64,000 nucleotides of DNA from Paenibacillus marchantiae (GCF_028771845.1 NZ_CP118270.1:1364001-1428000), one strand, 5' to 3'; shown: positions 8,402-18,206, numbered from the stretch's first letter. Numbers and translations: made by a program. The notes: a model not told the origin generated them from the letters alone.

Positions 8402-9979
8402 ATGAAAAGGTCATGGAGAAAACGACTGACAATTGGAATCTGCCTAATGATGAGCATTGCTGCTCTTGGGGGCTGTTCAGGAGACAACGGAAGTGCAGGT
8501 GAAGCAGGAGGAGATGGACCTACCCCCATTTCAATCTGGATGTCGATGAATACCAATGCTTCCATCACACTCAAGAGCATGAATGAAATCACGGCGATTA
8601 AGGAATGGGAGAAGAAAACCATTACCAAAATCGAATTCCAGCATCCCGCTGTGGGTGCCGAGACCGAACAGTTCAATGTCATGATTGCCTCGAATCAGCT
8701 GCCTGATGCCATGTTTGTCAATGGAGATTACGCCAAGCTATTCAATGATGGTATCATCATTCGACTTAACGATCTTATTGATGAATACGCTCCCAATTTG
8801 AAAAAGATCCTGGACGAGAATCCCGAGGTTGCCAAACAGTTAAAAGCCGACAACGGAGATATCTATGCGATACCGCATCTGCGGCTGGGGGAATACAAAA
8901 CCTTCGGCGGTACGTTCATCCGTCAGGATTGGTTGGATGAGCTGAAGCTGGAGAAACCGGAAACGATTGAGGAATGGGAGACGGTACTCAAGGCCTTCAA
9001 GGAGAAAAAAGGTGTAGCAGCGCCCCTGTTGTTTGGTGCACCACCCAAAATGAGCACGATGGGACCAGCCGCACCGACATATCTGGAGGCTTACGGCATC
9101 ACTAATAATACGTTTATGAAAGATGGCAAGGTGGTCTATGGACCAATCGAGCCGGAATATAAGGAATTTCTAACGATGTTCCATCGCTGGTATCAGGAGG
9201 GATTGATTGATCCCGATTTTGCTACCAATGATCAGAAAACATACGACGCCAAAATTTTGAGCAGTCAAGCTGGTGCGTTTTTCACCTTCATCGGTGGAGG
9301 TGTAGGCCGCTACCTGCCCGCTCTGCAGGAAACCGATCCGAACGCCAACCTGACAGCCACTCAATATCCAGTGCTGAATAAGGGTGATGAACCACTGTTT
9401 ACCGGACGTTCCTGGGAGTGGAGCAGTAGCGGCGTTGTGCTCACCAATAGCAACAAACATCCGGAGGAAACGGTCAAAGCACTCGATTATTTCTTCAGTG
9501 AAGAAGGACATATGCTGAAAAATTTCGGTATGGAGGGCCTCACCTATACGATGAAGGACGGTTACCCGACCTATACTGATGAGATTTTGAAAAATCCAGA
9601 CGGTCTGTCGGTTGCTCAGGCCATGGCCAAACATTTTATTGCGAACTATCCCTTCGTGGGGGAGGATGACGATCGGTACAACGAGCAATATTATCAGCTC
9701 CAACAGCAGAAGGATGCGGCGGTTCTGTTCTCCAAATACAGCGAGAATACACTGAAGGTGGGCCTTCCTCCAACCAGTCTGACAACAGAAGAATCTACGG
9801 AGTACAGCAAGATCATGAGTGATATTGGAACCTACCGGGACGAGATGTTCGTCAAATTTGTCATTGGGGTTGAGCCGATTGAGAACTTTGACAAGTTTGT
9901 GGATCAGATCAACAAGTTTAACGTGAAACGGGCTATTGAAATTCAGCAAGCTGCCCTGGACCGTTATAACGCCAGATAA
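8402..9979 (+). CDS. Sugar ABC transporter substrate-binding lipoprotein (LplA/YtcQ-like)
   Basis: 525 residues. The start is ATG 8402 (or GTG 8399 immediately before), downstream of GGGGGGA; the frame is open further upstream but that part lacks coding character. A positively charged MKRSWRKR, a hydrophobic stretch and the lipobox LGGC give a signal peptide II, with lipid on the Cys. The rest is a family-1 extracellular solute-binding protein with the long insertions typical of LplA-type oligosaccharide binders. It is the first gene of an operon with two permeases, an AraC regulator and a GH88 hydrolase, so the ligand is probably an unsaturated uronic-acid oligosaccharide. No ATPase gene is nearby. 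Confidence 0.9.
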   Translation: MKRSWRKRLTIGICLMMSIAALGGCSGDNGSAGEAGGDGPTPISIWMSMNTNASITLKSMNEITAIKEWEKKTITKIEFQHPAVGAETEQFNVMIASNQLPDAMFVNGDYAKLFNDGIIIRLNDLIDEYAPNLKKILDENPEVAKQLKADNGDIYAIPHLRLGEYKTFGGTFIRQDWLDELKLEKPETIEEWETVLKAFKEKKGVAAPLLFGAPPKMSTMGPAAPTYLEAYGITNNTFMKDGKVVYGPIEPEYKEFLTMFHRWYQEGLIDPDFATNDQKTYDAKILSSQAGAFFTFIGGGVGRYLPALQETDPNANLTATQYPVLNKGDEPLFTGRSWEWSSSGVVLTNSNKHPEETVKALDYFFSEEGHMLKNFGMEGLTYTMKDGYPTYTDEILKNPDGLSVAQAMAKHFIANYPFVGEDDDRYNEQYYQLQQQKDAAVLFSKYSENTLKVGLPPTSLTTEESTEYSKIMSDIGTYRDEMFVKFVIGVEPIENFDKFVDQINKFNVKRAIEIQQAALDRYNAR

Positions 9980-9982
9980 GGA

Positions 9983-10040
9983 AGAGATGTCCACGGTGGT
10001 GTAGCCGTTTTACGACTTTGCTGCCGTGGATGCCCTCTTT
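9983..10040 (+). other. Intercistronic stem-loop between binding protein and permease genes
   Basis: TCCACGG (9990-9996) pairs with CCGTGGA (10024-10030), and outside it AGAG (9983-9986) with CTCT (10035-10038). It fills the 80-bp gap after the binding-protein gene. Stem-loops here commonly protect or partially terminate the upstream message, so the lipoprotein is made in excess of the permeases; that role is inferred. Confidence 0.5.
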
Positions 10041-10059
10041 GGAATGAAAAAGGAAGGGG

Positions 10060-10986
10060 ATGAAAGAGTTGTCGAACAAGCTTTCCTTGTTATGGCTCAA
10101 TTACAAAAAGAATAAAGCCATCTATTGGATGGCTCTTCCCGTCGTTTTATATTTTCTCGTCTTCAAATACCTGCCGATGTACGGAGTCATCATTGCGTTC
10201 AAAGACTACTCGGTGGGCAAGGGCATATGGGGCAGTGATTGGGTCGGATTGCAGCATTTTCGTGATTTCTTTCAGAGCTATTATTTCTGGCGAATTCTGA
10301 AGAATACTCTTTTGCTAAGCTTTTATCAGCTGTTGTTCGGTTTTCCGGCTCCCATTCTTCTTGCTCTTCTGCTTAACGAGCTCAGACATGAAATCTTCAA
10401 ACGTACGGTGCAGACGATCTCGTACATTCCTCACTTTATTTCCATTGTTGTCATCTGCGGCATGATTGTTGATTTTTCGTCCCGCGATGGTCTATTCAAC
10501 ACCATCATTGGTTATTTTGGCGGTCAGAGCAGCGCGCTTCTCAGCGATCCGGCCAATTTCCGTACCATTTATACCGCCTCATCGATCTGGCAGGAGCTCG
10601 GCTTCTCCAGCATCATTTATTTAGCTGCACTTAGCGGCATTAACCCTGAGCTCTACGATGCTGCCAACGTGGACGGAGCGAGTCGGCTTCGCCAGGTGTG
10701 GCATATCACGCTTCCCGGCATCATTCCGATGATTATGATCCTCCTCATACTCCGCATTGGTGGACTGATGGAGATTGGGTTCGAGAAAATTATTCTGCTC
10801 TATAATCCGAATGTGTATGATACAGCAGATGTGATCTCGACGTTTGTCTACCGCAAAGGGATTAGTGAAAGTGCCGAGTTCAGCTATACCACCGCGGTGG
10901 GTCTCTTCCAGTCGGTCATTAACTTTACGCTGCTAATCGGTGCCAATCGCCTGTCCAAGGCGATATCCAATACCAAGCTGTTCTAG
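10060..10986 (+). CDS. Sugar ABC transporter permease, LplB type
   Basis: 308 residues, ATG start with GGAAGGGG directly upstream. Six predicted membrane spans; the first follows a short charged N-terminus (ALPVVLYFLVFKYLPMYGVIIAFKD, seen from residue ~25). The cytoplasmic EAA loop is present as YDAANVDGASRLRQVWHITLPGI, with the ATPase-contacting Gly. It forms the membrane channel with the next gene for oligosaccharide import; the shared ATPase (MsmK/UgpC type) must be encoded elsewhere. It lies inside the 8402-15445 operon. Confidence 0.93.
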   Translation: MKELSNKLSLLWLNYKKNKAIYWMALPVVLYFLVFKYLPMYGVIIAFKDYSVGKGIWGSDWVGLQHFRDFFQSYYFWRILKNTLLLSFYQLLFGFPAPILLALLLNELRHEIFKRTVQTISYIPHFISIVVICGMIVDFSSRDGLFNTIIGYFGGQSSALLSDPANFRTIYTASSIWQELGFSSIIYLAALSGINPELYDAANVDGASRLRQVWHITLPGIIPMIMILLILRIGGLMEIGFEKIILLYNPNVYDTADVISTFVYRKGISESAEFSYTTAVGLFQSVINFTLLIGANRLSKAISNTKLF

Positions 10987-11016
10987 CCAAGAACGAGGTG
11001 AAGGGAGGGAGTTTCT

Positions 11017-11901
11017 TTGCGAATGAAAAGGTCCATGGGAGAGCGTCTGTTTGGCGGTGCCAACGCGATTCTGATGACAGGGCTAATTATCGTAACCTTG
11101 TATCCACTGCTGCATGTGCTAAATGCATCGCTTAGCGACTCAGGTCAACTCATGGCCCATAGAGGCCTGCTGCTTTTCCCCAAAGGGATTACGATGGAGA
11201 GCTACAAGCTGGTACTGAGCAACCCCAACATCCTATCCGGATACAGGAACACGATATTCATTGTGGTGGTGGGCACGGCGCTTAATCTGCTGTTTACTAT
11301 TCTGGGGGCGTACACGTTGTCCCGCAAAAGCTTTATGCTCCGCAATCCGATTATGCTGGCGATTGTATTTACGATGTTTTTTAACGGCGGAATCATACCG
11401 TCTTATCTGTTGATTAATAACACGCTTCATATGGGCAACAGCCTCTGGGCTCTGATTGTACCCGGTCTGATCAGCAGCTATAATCTGATTATTATGCGAA
11501 CTTCCTTTGCGGAAATCTCGGAAAGTCTACTAGAGTCGGCCCGTATAGACGGGGCAGGAGAGATGCTCATTCTGTGGCGGATCGTCGTACCATTGTCTAT
11601 GCCCGTTATTGCGGTGATGATTCTCTTTTACGGCGTCGGTCACTGGAATTCATGGTTCAGTGCGATCCTGTATATTCGGGACCGGAACCTGTTTCCACTT
11701 CAACTGGTGCTGCGAGAAATTCTGATTCAGAACAGTACAGACTCGATGACGACAGGAGCGACCGCTATGGACAAAGAGGCCATCGGGGAAAGTGTAAAAT
11801 ACGCAACCGTTATGGTAGCCACCCTTCCTATATTGTTCATCTATCCGTTTCTGCAGAAATACTTTGTTAAAGGTGTTATGATCGGAGCAATCAAAGAATA
11901 G
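11017..11901 (+). CDS. Sugar ABC transporter permease, LplC/YtcP type
   Basis: 294 residues from TTG 11017, which is 5-6 bp after AGGGAGGGAG; an ATG two codons later (11023) is the alternative. Six membrane spans and the EAA loop LESARIDGAGEMLILWRIVVPLS. The family C-terminus FVKGVMIGAIKE is intact. It partners the LplB-type permease upstream. The 30-bp gap and shared strand put it in the same transcript. Confidence 0.93.
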   Translation: MRMKRSMGERLFGGANAILMTGLIIVTLYPLLHVLNASLSDSGQLMAHRGLLLFPKGITMESYKLVLSNPNILSGYRNTIFIVVVGTALNLLFTILGAYTLSRKSFMLRNPIMLAIVFTMFFNGGIIPSYLLINNTLHMGNSLWALIVPGLISSYNLIIMRTSFAEISESLLESARIDGAGEMLILWRIVVPLSMPVIAVMILFYGVGHWNSWFSAILYIRDRNLFPLQLVLREILIQNSTDSMTTGATAMDKEAIGESVKYATVMVATLPILFIYPFLQKYFVKGVMIGAIKE

Positions 11902-11950
11902 AGTTGCCTTATCAAGCCATACCAAATAACAAAGGGTGAGGAGGAGACGC

Positions 11951-14284
11951 ATGAAGAGAAAAAGCATCCTGTTATCCTGGGGCATTTCTTACATGGTCAT
12001 TCTGCTCATACCGATTGTGATCGGTGCTGCTGTTTTTGCCGAGTCTCGGATGTTGCTTGAGGAAGAAGTTAATCGTTCCAACATGGTGCTGTTATCTCAG
12101 GTACAGGAAACCATTGATAACCAGATTGGTGATATTGGCAGCATAAGCAATCAATTAATGGCTGACTCCCAACTCATGAGCTTCATTAATCATGCGTCTG
12201 AACAGGATGCCCGCTGGAGGTTCATGGGGATTGATCTAATCAAAAACCTGAAATCTACACGCGTCGGAAACGGCTTGATTAGTGAACTGTATATTTATAT
12301 CAAACAATCCGATATCGCGTTGTCCTCGTCTTCACTTATTCAAAAAAATTATTTATATGACATGTTCTATCAGGGCACCAATGTAACCGAGGAAGCTTGG
12401 ACCCGGCTTATGCATGATTCCGGTAAGAGCATGTACCGAAAGATGGAGGTTCGGAGTGAAGATCGACGGATTGAAGACACGCTTGTCTATATTCAGCCGT
12501 TTCCTATTCAGAATGGCGCTGACAGCCCTGCGACCTTCGTTGTTAGCCTGGACCCTAACCGATTCCAGCAAGCCATTGATAACGTACGTTTGGAAAAAGA
12601 GAGCACCGTGTTCATTCTAGATCACGACGGTCAAACGTTATTTTCTACCGGATCACTTGAAACCCCTTACATAAGTGGGGAAGGTCTTAACCTTTTCAAT
12701 GATGCTGGGAAAAGAACGGAAACGATCGATTGGAACGGAGAATCCGTGACCATATCGCAGATTTCTTCTAAGATCCAGGACTGGAAGTATGTATCCATCA
12801 TACCTACCCGAATCTATGCCAAGAAGCTGACGGTTATCCGCGATATTACGCTTGGAGGCGTTGCTGCAGGGCTTATCCTTGGTGGGGTGGCAGCCTGGTG
12901 GTTCACTAGACGGAATTACCGTCCGCTGGGACGGATCATGAACATTATCTCGGATAAGGTTAAATGGAAACTGGAACAGCCGGACGATGAATATGGTATT
13001 TTGCAATCTGTTCTGATGCAAGCCTGGGAAGAGCAGGATCAATTTGCGAACAGGCTTAAGGATCAGCAAAGCGTTATACGGAGCAGTCTGCTCTCCAAGT
13101 TGATGAAGGGTAGGGTACAGGTGGGTGAGGAGTTTGCTTCGACCTTGGAACGTTCAGGTATTCGATTCGAGACGGAGTCGTTTGCTGTATTGCTCCTGCA
13201 CATTGAGGATGTTGAAGGGCTGTTTCGTTCCAGAGTACGTGAGCAGGACCAGGAGGAGAAGCATCAATTTGTGCATCTGATTCTGACCAATGTGCTGGAG
13301 GAGATGATCGGCTCAATCGGTCATGTATACTCTGCGGACATTGATGGAAGAATTGCGTTCCTGATCAATATTCGAGAGTGTGAGGAGGATACCAGTCATC
13401 GGTTAATTCGTGCAGTCGAAGAAGCCCAGCGTTTCATCGGCTCCCGATTCTGCGTGTACTTCACTGTTGGCGTTAGCCATGTTCATCACCGTATTGGGGA
13501 AATCGCGGATTGTTTCCGGGAATCGGAAGAAGCGCTGGAATACAGGCTGATTCTGGGGATCGGTCAAATTATTGATCCGAACCGGATTCGTAGGCCTAAG
13601 GAGGAGCTGTATTACCCTCTTGATCTGGAGAGACAGCTCATCAATTATATTGCTACTGGAAATTATGCCCGTTCCACGGAAGTGATGAATGAGATTCTCA
13701 TGACTAATTTTGCGGGAGAGCCCTTGTCTGTTGAACTGGCTCGCTGTCTGATGTTTGAGTTGATCGGTACCTTTCTGAAAGCTACGGAGCAGATCAAGAC
13801 GGACGACCAGAACGAGATGACGCAGCGCAACGATCTGATTCGGCAATTGTTTGCATGTGAGACCTTTGAGGAGATTGAGTCCGAATTGCTTCGGATACTG
13901 GAGACGGTATGCCAGACGGTGCATGAGCGCAAGCGGTCCCGCAGTGAGGAATTGAGGGATCAACTGGTGGAATTCATTCATGAGAGTTATGCAGATGTCA
14001 ATCTGGGCTTGACCCATTTATCCGAGCGCTTTCGGTTTCATCCAACCTATGTCTCAAAGTACTTCAAGGAACAGACCGGAGTCAACGTGATCGATTACAT
14101 CAACCAATATCGAATTGAGCAATCCAAGAAAATTCTACAGGCAGAGGAACTGACGATCCAGGACGTATCCGAGCGGGTGGGTTTCCTGAACAGCAATTCG
14201 TTCATTCGTGTTTTCAAGAAATATGAGGGGATCACTCCCGGTCAATATAAGCAAAATAGCAGACTTGTCCAGCAAGAGGCTTGA
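11951..14284 (+). CDS. AraC-family regulator with extracellular sensor domain
   Basis: 777 residues; ATG 11951 follows GAGGAGGAG (an upstream in-frame GTG at 11936 overlaps it). One membrane span lies at ~8-30, then a ~250-residue extracellular Cache-like region, a second span at ~295-315 (GVAAGLILGGVAAWWF), a cytoplasmic linker and a C-terminal AraC DNA-binding domain with two HTHs (LTHLSERFRFHPTYVSKYFK and IQDVSERVGFLNSNSFIRVFK). Proteins like this sit next to LplABC transporters throughout Paenibacillus and probably sense the sugar or the loaded binding protein outside the cell. Its likely target is its own operon. Confidence 0.88.
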   Translation: MKRKSILLSWGISYMVILLIPIVIGAAVFAESRMLLEEEVNRSNMVLLSQVQETIDNQIGDIGSISNQLMADSQLMSFINHASEQDARWRFMGIDLIKNLKSTRVGNGLISELYIYIKQSDIALSSSSLIQKNYLYDMFYQGTNVTEEAWTRLMHDSGKSMYRKMEVRSEDRRIEDTLVYIQPFPIQNGADSPATFVVSLDPNRFQQAIDNVRLEKESTVFILDHDGQTLFSTGSLETPYISGEGLNLFNDAGKRTETIDWNGESVTISQISSKIQDWKYVSIIPTRIYAKKLTVIRDITLGGVAAGLILGGVAAWWFTRRNYRPLGRIMNIISDKVKWKLEQPDDEYGILQSVLMQAWEEQDQFANRLKDQQSVIRSSLLSKLMKGRVQVGEEFASTLERSGIRFETESFAVLLLHIEDVEGLFRSRVREQDQEEKHQFVHLILTNVLEEMIGSIGHVYSADIDGRIAFLINIRECEEDTSHRLIRAVEEAQRFIGSRFCVYFTVGVSHVHHRIGEIADCFRESEEALEYRLILGIGQIIDPNRIRRPKEELYYPLDLERQLINYIATGNYARSTEVMNEILMTNFAGEPLSVELARCLMFELIGTFLKATEQIKTDDQNEMTQRNDLIRQLFACETFEEIESELLRILETVCQTVHERKRSRSEELRDQLVEFIHESYADVNLGLTHLSERFRFHPTYVSKYFKEQTGVNVIDYINQYRIEQSKKILQAEELTIQDVSERVGFLNSNSFIRVFKKYEGITPGQYKQNSRLVQQEA

Positions 14285-14317
14285 AGAATATGACTTGTCT
14301 AGAGGAGGAACTGTTCC

Positions 14318-15445
14318 ATGTGGAAAAAAGCTATTGAAGATGCACTCCATGTCACTCGGCATAATATAGATCGATTCGAAGGACGCTTTCCCCATGTTAG
14401 TAATGGGGATGAGCATTATGTGCTTAACGATAATACGGAGTGGACGGCAGGGTTCTGGTCAGGCATCCTGTGGTTATGCACGGAGTATACTCAGGACCCG
14501 AGGTTTCGTGAGGCTGCCGTGAATAGCGTCGATAACTTCCGTCGGCGAATGGAACAGAAAATTATTTTCGATCATCATGATATTGGCTTCCTTTATTCGT
14601 TGTCTTCTAAGGCACAATGGATTGTGGAGTATGACGTCGCTGCAAGGGAACTCACGCTGGAGGCAGCCGATATGCTGATGAAACGCTGGCGGGAGGATGC
14701 TGGACTGATTCAGGCCTGGGGGCGGAAAGGTGATGTGAATAACGGAGGGCGAATTATTATCGATTGCCTGCTCAATCTTCCACTGCTGTTCTGGGCGTAT
14801 GAGCAGACCAATAACGAGGAGTATCGCCGCGTTGCCGAACTGCATGCACTGAAAAGCCGCCGCTTCCTCGTTCGTGGAGACGATTCAAGTTATCATACCT
14901 TTTATTTTGACCAGGCTACCGGAGAGGCTATTCGAGGCGGTACGCATCAAGGCTACAATGATGGCTCTACCTGGACTCGCGGACAGGCATGGGGAATATA
15001 CGGATTTGCACTGTGCAGCCGCTATCTGCAAAGTACAGAGATGCTGGAGACAGCCAAACGTCTTGCCCGTTATTTCCTTGCCCATCTTCCGGAGGACGAA
15101 GTAGCGTATTGGGATTTTGATGCCCCGCAGACGCCTGAACCGAAACGGGACAGTTCTGCATCGGCTATTGTTGCCTGTGGTCTGCTAGAAATTGCCGGAC
15201 GGCTTGATGAAGCCGATCCTGAGCGGGAGGCTTTTCGGAAAGCAGCGGAATCGTCCATGAAATCCTTATTTAATCATTATTCCACGCAGGGCTCGGATAC
15301 AGCGGAGGGTCTGCTGAAGCATGGTTCATACTCCGTAAGAGGTGGAGATTCACCTGATGATTACACGATCTGGGGCGATTATTTTTATCTTGAGGCGCTG
15401 ATGCGTCTGGAAAGAGGTATTCCTGGATATTGGTACGATCGATAA
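14318..15445 (+). CDS. ugl: Unsaturated glucuronyl hydrolase, GH88
   Basis: 375 residues, ATG after GAGGAGGAACTGTTCC. An alpha6/alpha6-barrel hydrolase. Asp88 (in HHDIGFLYS) and Asp149 (in NNGGRIIIDCLLNLP) match, by residue number, the two catalytic aspartates I recall for UGL of Bacillus sp. GL1, and the length (375) is almost the same. Family enzymes hydrate the 4,5-double bond of unsaturated uronic acids made by polysaccharide lyases on glycosaminoglycans, xanthan or gellan, releasing a keto-acid sugar. There is no signal peptide, so it acts in the cytoplasm on imported disaccharides. It is the last gene of the operon; no lyase gene is in the window. Confidence 0.95.
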   Translation: MWKKAIEDALHVTRHNIDRFEGRFPHVSNGDEHYVLNDNTEWTAGFWSGILWLCTEYTQDPRFREAAVNSVDNFRRRMEQKIIFDHHDIGFLYSLSSKAQWIVEYDVAARELTLEAADMLMKRWREDAGLIQAWGRKGDVNNGGRIIIDCLLNLPLLFWAYEQTNNEEYRRVAELHALKSRRFLVRGDDSSYHTFYFDQATGEAIRGGTHQGYNDGSTWTRGQAWGIYGFALCSRYLQSTEMLETAKRLARYFLAHLPEDEVAYWDFDAPQTPEPKRDSSASAIVACGLLEIAGRLDEADPEREAFRKAAESSMKSLFNHYSTQGSDTAEGLLKHGSYSVRGGDSPDDYTIWGDYFYLEALMRLERGIPGYWYDR

Positions 15446-15476
15446 GGTGACTCCTTATATACATTAGTTTTTTTGT
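15443..15476 (+). terminator. Weak possible terminator after GH88
   Basis: Stem ATAAGG/TCCTTAT with loop TGAC at the stop codon, followed at some distance by a T7 run. Spacing between stem and T-run is larger than usual. Confidence 0.3.
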
Positions 15477-15595
15477 TGTATCAACTTGTGAAGTAAGATT
15501 AAGGGTCAGTATAATGTTATCTATTGAGAGTATTGGGCCAAACATTTATATTCTGGTGGGTTTCATCGTCCATGCTCCAGAAGGGGGATGTTTTC

Positions 15596-16105
15596 TTGAA
15601 AGTTCTTGAAACAGATCGGTTAAACCTTCGTTGGCTGTCACCGGATGATGGGGAGTTTATGCTTGAGCTTTTGAATGATCCTTCCTGGCTGGAGTTCATT
15701 GGCGACAGAGGTGTGAGAACCGTGGAAGGCGCACGTGAATATATCCTGAATGGCCCAGTCGAGATGTACAACCGCTTAGGGTTCGGGCTGTTCTTGACGG
15801 AGCGGAAAGCGGATGGTGTTCCGGTCGGGATTTGTGGGCTGATCAAACGAGATTCTTTGGAAGATGTGGACATCGGGTATGCTTTTCTTCCACAGTTCTG
15901 GGGGAATGGATATGCGTACGAGTCCGCTGCGGCAACATTGGACCATGGAAGAACGGTGCTGGGCTTCGATCGGATCGTGGCGATCTCTTCATCAAATAAT
16001 CAAAAATCTGCAAAGCTTCTTGAAAAACTGGGATTAAAATTTGAAAAAATGATCCGGTTTTCGGATGATGCAGAAGAGCTAAGATTGTATGGTTCAGATA
16101 AATAA
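15596..16105 (+). CDS. GNAT-family N-acetyltransferase (RimJ/RimL-like)
   Basis: 169 residues, starting at TTG 15596, 7 bp after AAGGGGGA. The N-terminus LKVLETDRLNLRWLSPDD is the standard opening of RimJ/RimL-type acetyltransferases, and the acetyl-CoA loop region (FLPQFWGNGYAYESAAAT) and later NQKSAKLLEKLGL segment are present. It probably acetylates an amino group of a protein or small molecule in the cytoplasm; the acceptor is unknown. It is a single gene converging on the sulfatase. Confidence 0.88.
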   Translation: MKVLETDRLNLRWLSPDDGEFMLELLNDPSWLEFIGDRGVRTVEGAREYILNGPVEMYNRLGFGLFLTERKADGVPVGICGLIKRDSLEDVDIGYAFLPQFWGNGYAYESAAATLDHGRTVLGFDRIVAISSSNNQKSAKLLEKLGLKFEKMIRFSDDAEELRLYGSDK

Positions 16106-16155
16106 CGAAATTGGGCTTGGATGATGAGTCTTCATTTCAATATAAATATACAAAG

Positions 16156-16198
16156 GGGATGTCCCATAAGTCATGAACATGACGAGGACATCCTTTTT
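16156..16198. terminator. Terminator between GNAT gene and sulfatase
   Basis: GGATGTCC pairs with GGACATCC across an inner GTCATG/CATGAC stem, followed by T5 on the plus strand. The minus-strand side has only a short AAAG-complement run, so it serves mainly the GNAT gene. Confidence 0.75.
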
Positions 16199-16301
16199 AG
16201 CTTATTACTATTTAACGAACCGAGCACATGTTAATAGCTGCAATTTCCATAAGTCTACGATTTGGTTTAACGAATTATAGGGATGTTATTTCTCCAAATC
16301 T

Positions 16302-18062
16302 CTATATCGTAGGTTGATGAGGATACAAACGTTTTTGTTTCCGTTGTTCCTCCAGAAGTTGCATCATCCATTGCTGAATGTTCATCGTCTGCGGAGTGGC
16401 ATAAGCAGAATGGGCCAGATTGCAGGTCTCCAGCGGGTCGTCCGTCAAGTTGTACAATTCATATTCATCAGGTACCGGCTGTGTTTTCGTTAACGTTACA
16501 CATTGTCCTGAAGCGGGCTTTCCAACGGGCTGTGTGATGACATCTTTTACCCCAGGCTGACTCCAAAATTGAGTATTGTCAAAGTACCGGGAAAACTTCC
16601 AGATTTCCGGTTTGTTGTTTTTATAAAGGGTGGTAATTACGGTTTCGATATGGTTGGGTTGTACCACAGACGAATAGGGCATGCTTAATGGATTGGTTTG
16701 GTGCTGACCACGTGTGACATCATCGTCCGTCATAAAATAGACCGGTTGCTGGGTCAGAGCCGGATTATCATCTCCATAAATTAGAGGTGTGAGATTCCGT
16801 CCTACCAAATGGCGGGCTTCACTGAAATTCTTTTGCAATCGTCCATGGATTTCGGAAACGTTAATATGGGCCAGACCCAGCATGGTTGGCAGCAGATCGA
16901 CATGACTTGTCAGGCTATGCACATGTTGTTGCTCGGGAAACAGTTGTTTATTGTGAATCAAAAAAGGAACATGAAGGTATTCCTCATAGGCACAGTACCA
17001 TTTTTGATGAAGATTGCCGTGAGCGCCCAACAGGTCGCCATGATCCGATGTGAAAATAACAATGGTATTGTCATAGAAGGAGGAGCGCGTAAGAGCCTCA
17101 TACACTTTGAACATTTGGCAATCCGCATTTTTTTGCAATTGGTAATATAGCTGGCGGTAGAAGCTCTGATCGGTGATGGGCTGTAAAGCTTTTGGATACA
17201 AGTCTCGGTAACTTGCCTGACAACGTGGTTTGGTACCCAGCCACTCGTGTATTGTCGGAGGAGCGTTGACTGCGGGCATCGGATCTACCTCGAATTTGAA
17301 ATCGGATAGGCGCGCGGCGAGATCACCATATAACGTAATATCATGGGGGTTCACAAAGGAAGAGACAATGAGCCAGGGCTCAACTTGTTGGTGTTCATTC
17401 TTCCTGCGATCAAGGGACTCAATGAGATGAACTGTTTCGGCGGCGTATACCTCATCCCGTCCACTTAAGCCAAAAGCGGCGGAGGAAGCGGAGTTTCGAG
17501 GGTTTCTGCCTATGGGATCAGGGCCGATCCAATCGGAGAATCCGAAATCCTCCAGACGGCTCGCGTGAAGGTACAGGCTTTCCAATTGGGGTTCAGGAAC
17601 CCCGGTCAGGGGGTGGTAACTGGGAACGCTTTGGTGGGTGCCGGGAGAGATGATATCCGCATTGGATATATGCCATTTTCCCTTATAGTACGTCTGGTAT
17701 CCTGCTGCTCGGAAGTAATTGCCCATCGTAGGCACCGTATTAGGATTCAGCCAGAACATGTCAGAGTCATACGATTCCTTGGCAATGCCGACAGTCTGAC
17801 TGACACCGTGCAGTGATGGATACTGACCTGTGAAAATGGTAGCCCGGCTGGGACAACAGGCGGTTGTTCCGATATAATGCCGATGGAATTCCATACTATG
17901 AGACTTTAAACGTTCCTGGGTAATCAGATTTTCTCTACGCCATGCCTGTATTTCTTTACTCTCATATACAGGAGGATAACGCTCTTCATCTACAAGAATG
18001 ACGAGAAAGTTGGGTTTCTCCATAGTAGAAGATGGCAGGGAAGTATTGTTCACGGAGTTCAT
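16302..18062 (-). CDS. Type I sulfatase (alkaline-phosphatase superfamily)
   Basis: 586 residues, ATG 18062 with GAGGG upstream. The sulfatase signature is CCPSRATIFTG; Cys69 would be oxidised to formylglycine, the nucleophile. N-terminal metal ligands lie in ILVDEER (from ~22), and TSDHGDLLGAHG later supplies the second metal/His site. No signal peptide is visible, so it is probably cytoplasmic. It could desulfate a sugar or choline-type ester; next to the GH88 operon a glycosaminoglycan fragment is tempting but unproven. No maturase gene is in the window. It is a single gene on its strand. Confidence 0.9.
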   Translation of the reverse strand: MNSVNNTSLPSSTMEKPNFLVILVDEERYPPVYESKEIQAWRRENLITQERLKSHSMEFHRHYIGTTACCPSRATIFTGQYPSLHGVSQTVGIAKESYDSDMFWLNPNTVPTMGNYFRAAGYQTYYKGKWHISNADIISPGTHQSVPSYHPLTGVPEPQLESLYLHASRLEDFGFSDWIGPDPIGRNPRNSASSAAFGLSGRDEVYAAETVHLIESLDRRKNEHQQVEPWLIVSSFVNPHDITLYGDLAARLSDFKFEVDPMPAVNAPPTIHEWLGTKPRCQASYRDLYPKALQPITDQSFYRQLYYQLQKNADCQMFKVYEALTRSSFYDNTIVIFTSDHGDLLGAHGNLHQKWYCAYEEYLHVPFLIHNKQLFPEQQHVHSLTSHVDLLPTMLGLAHINVSEIHGRLQKNFSEARHLVGRNLTPLIYGDDNPALTQQPVYFMTDDDVTRGQHQTNPLSMPYSSVVQPNHIETVITTLYKNNKPEIWKFSRYFDNTQFWSQPGVKDVITQPVGKPASGQCVTLTKTQPVPDEYELYNLTDDPLETCNLAHSAYATPQTMNIQQWMMQLLEEQRKQKRLYPHQPTI

Positions 18063-18140
18063 ACACCCTCAATCGTTTTTTACTTTAAGGTATGTGATGA
18101 TGATTACGAAAAGTCCATATCCACTGACTGCGCTTGTACA

Positions 18141-18182
18141 CAAAACGACCGTTTCCCAGTAGAAGAATGGGGAACGGTCGTT
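18141..18182 (-). terminator. Terminator of the acid-sugar operon
   Basis: On the minus strand, ACGACCGTTCCCCA pairs with TGGGAAACGGTCGT around loop TTCTTCTAC, followed by TTTTG. It lies directly downstream of the pdxA-type gene. Confidence 0.75.
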
Positions 18183-18206
18183 ACTGTATATATCTCTTGG
18201 ATTACT

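Noticed and set aside
9170..9994. Minus-strand open frame of ~270 codons
   Set aside because: Shadow of the solute-binding lipoprotein gene.
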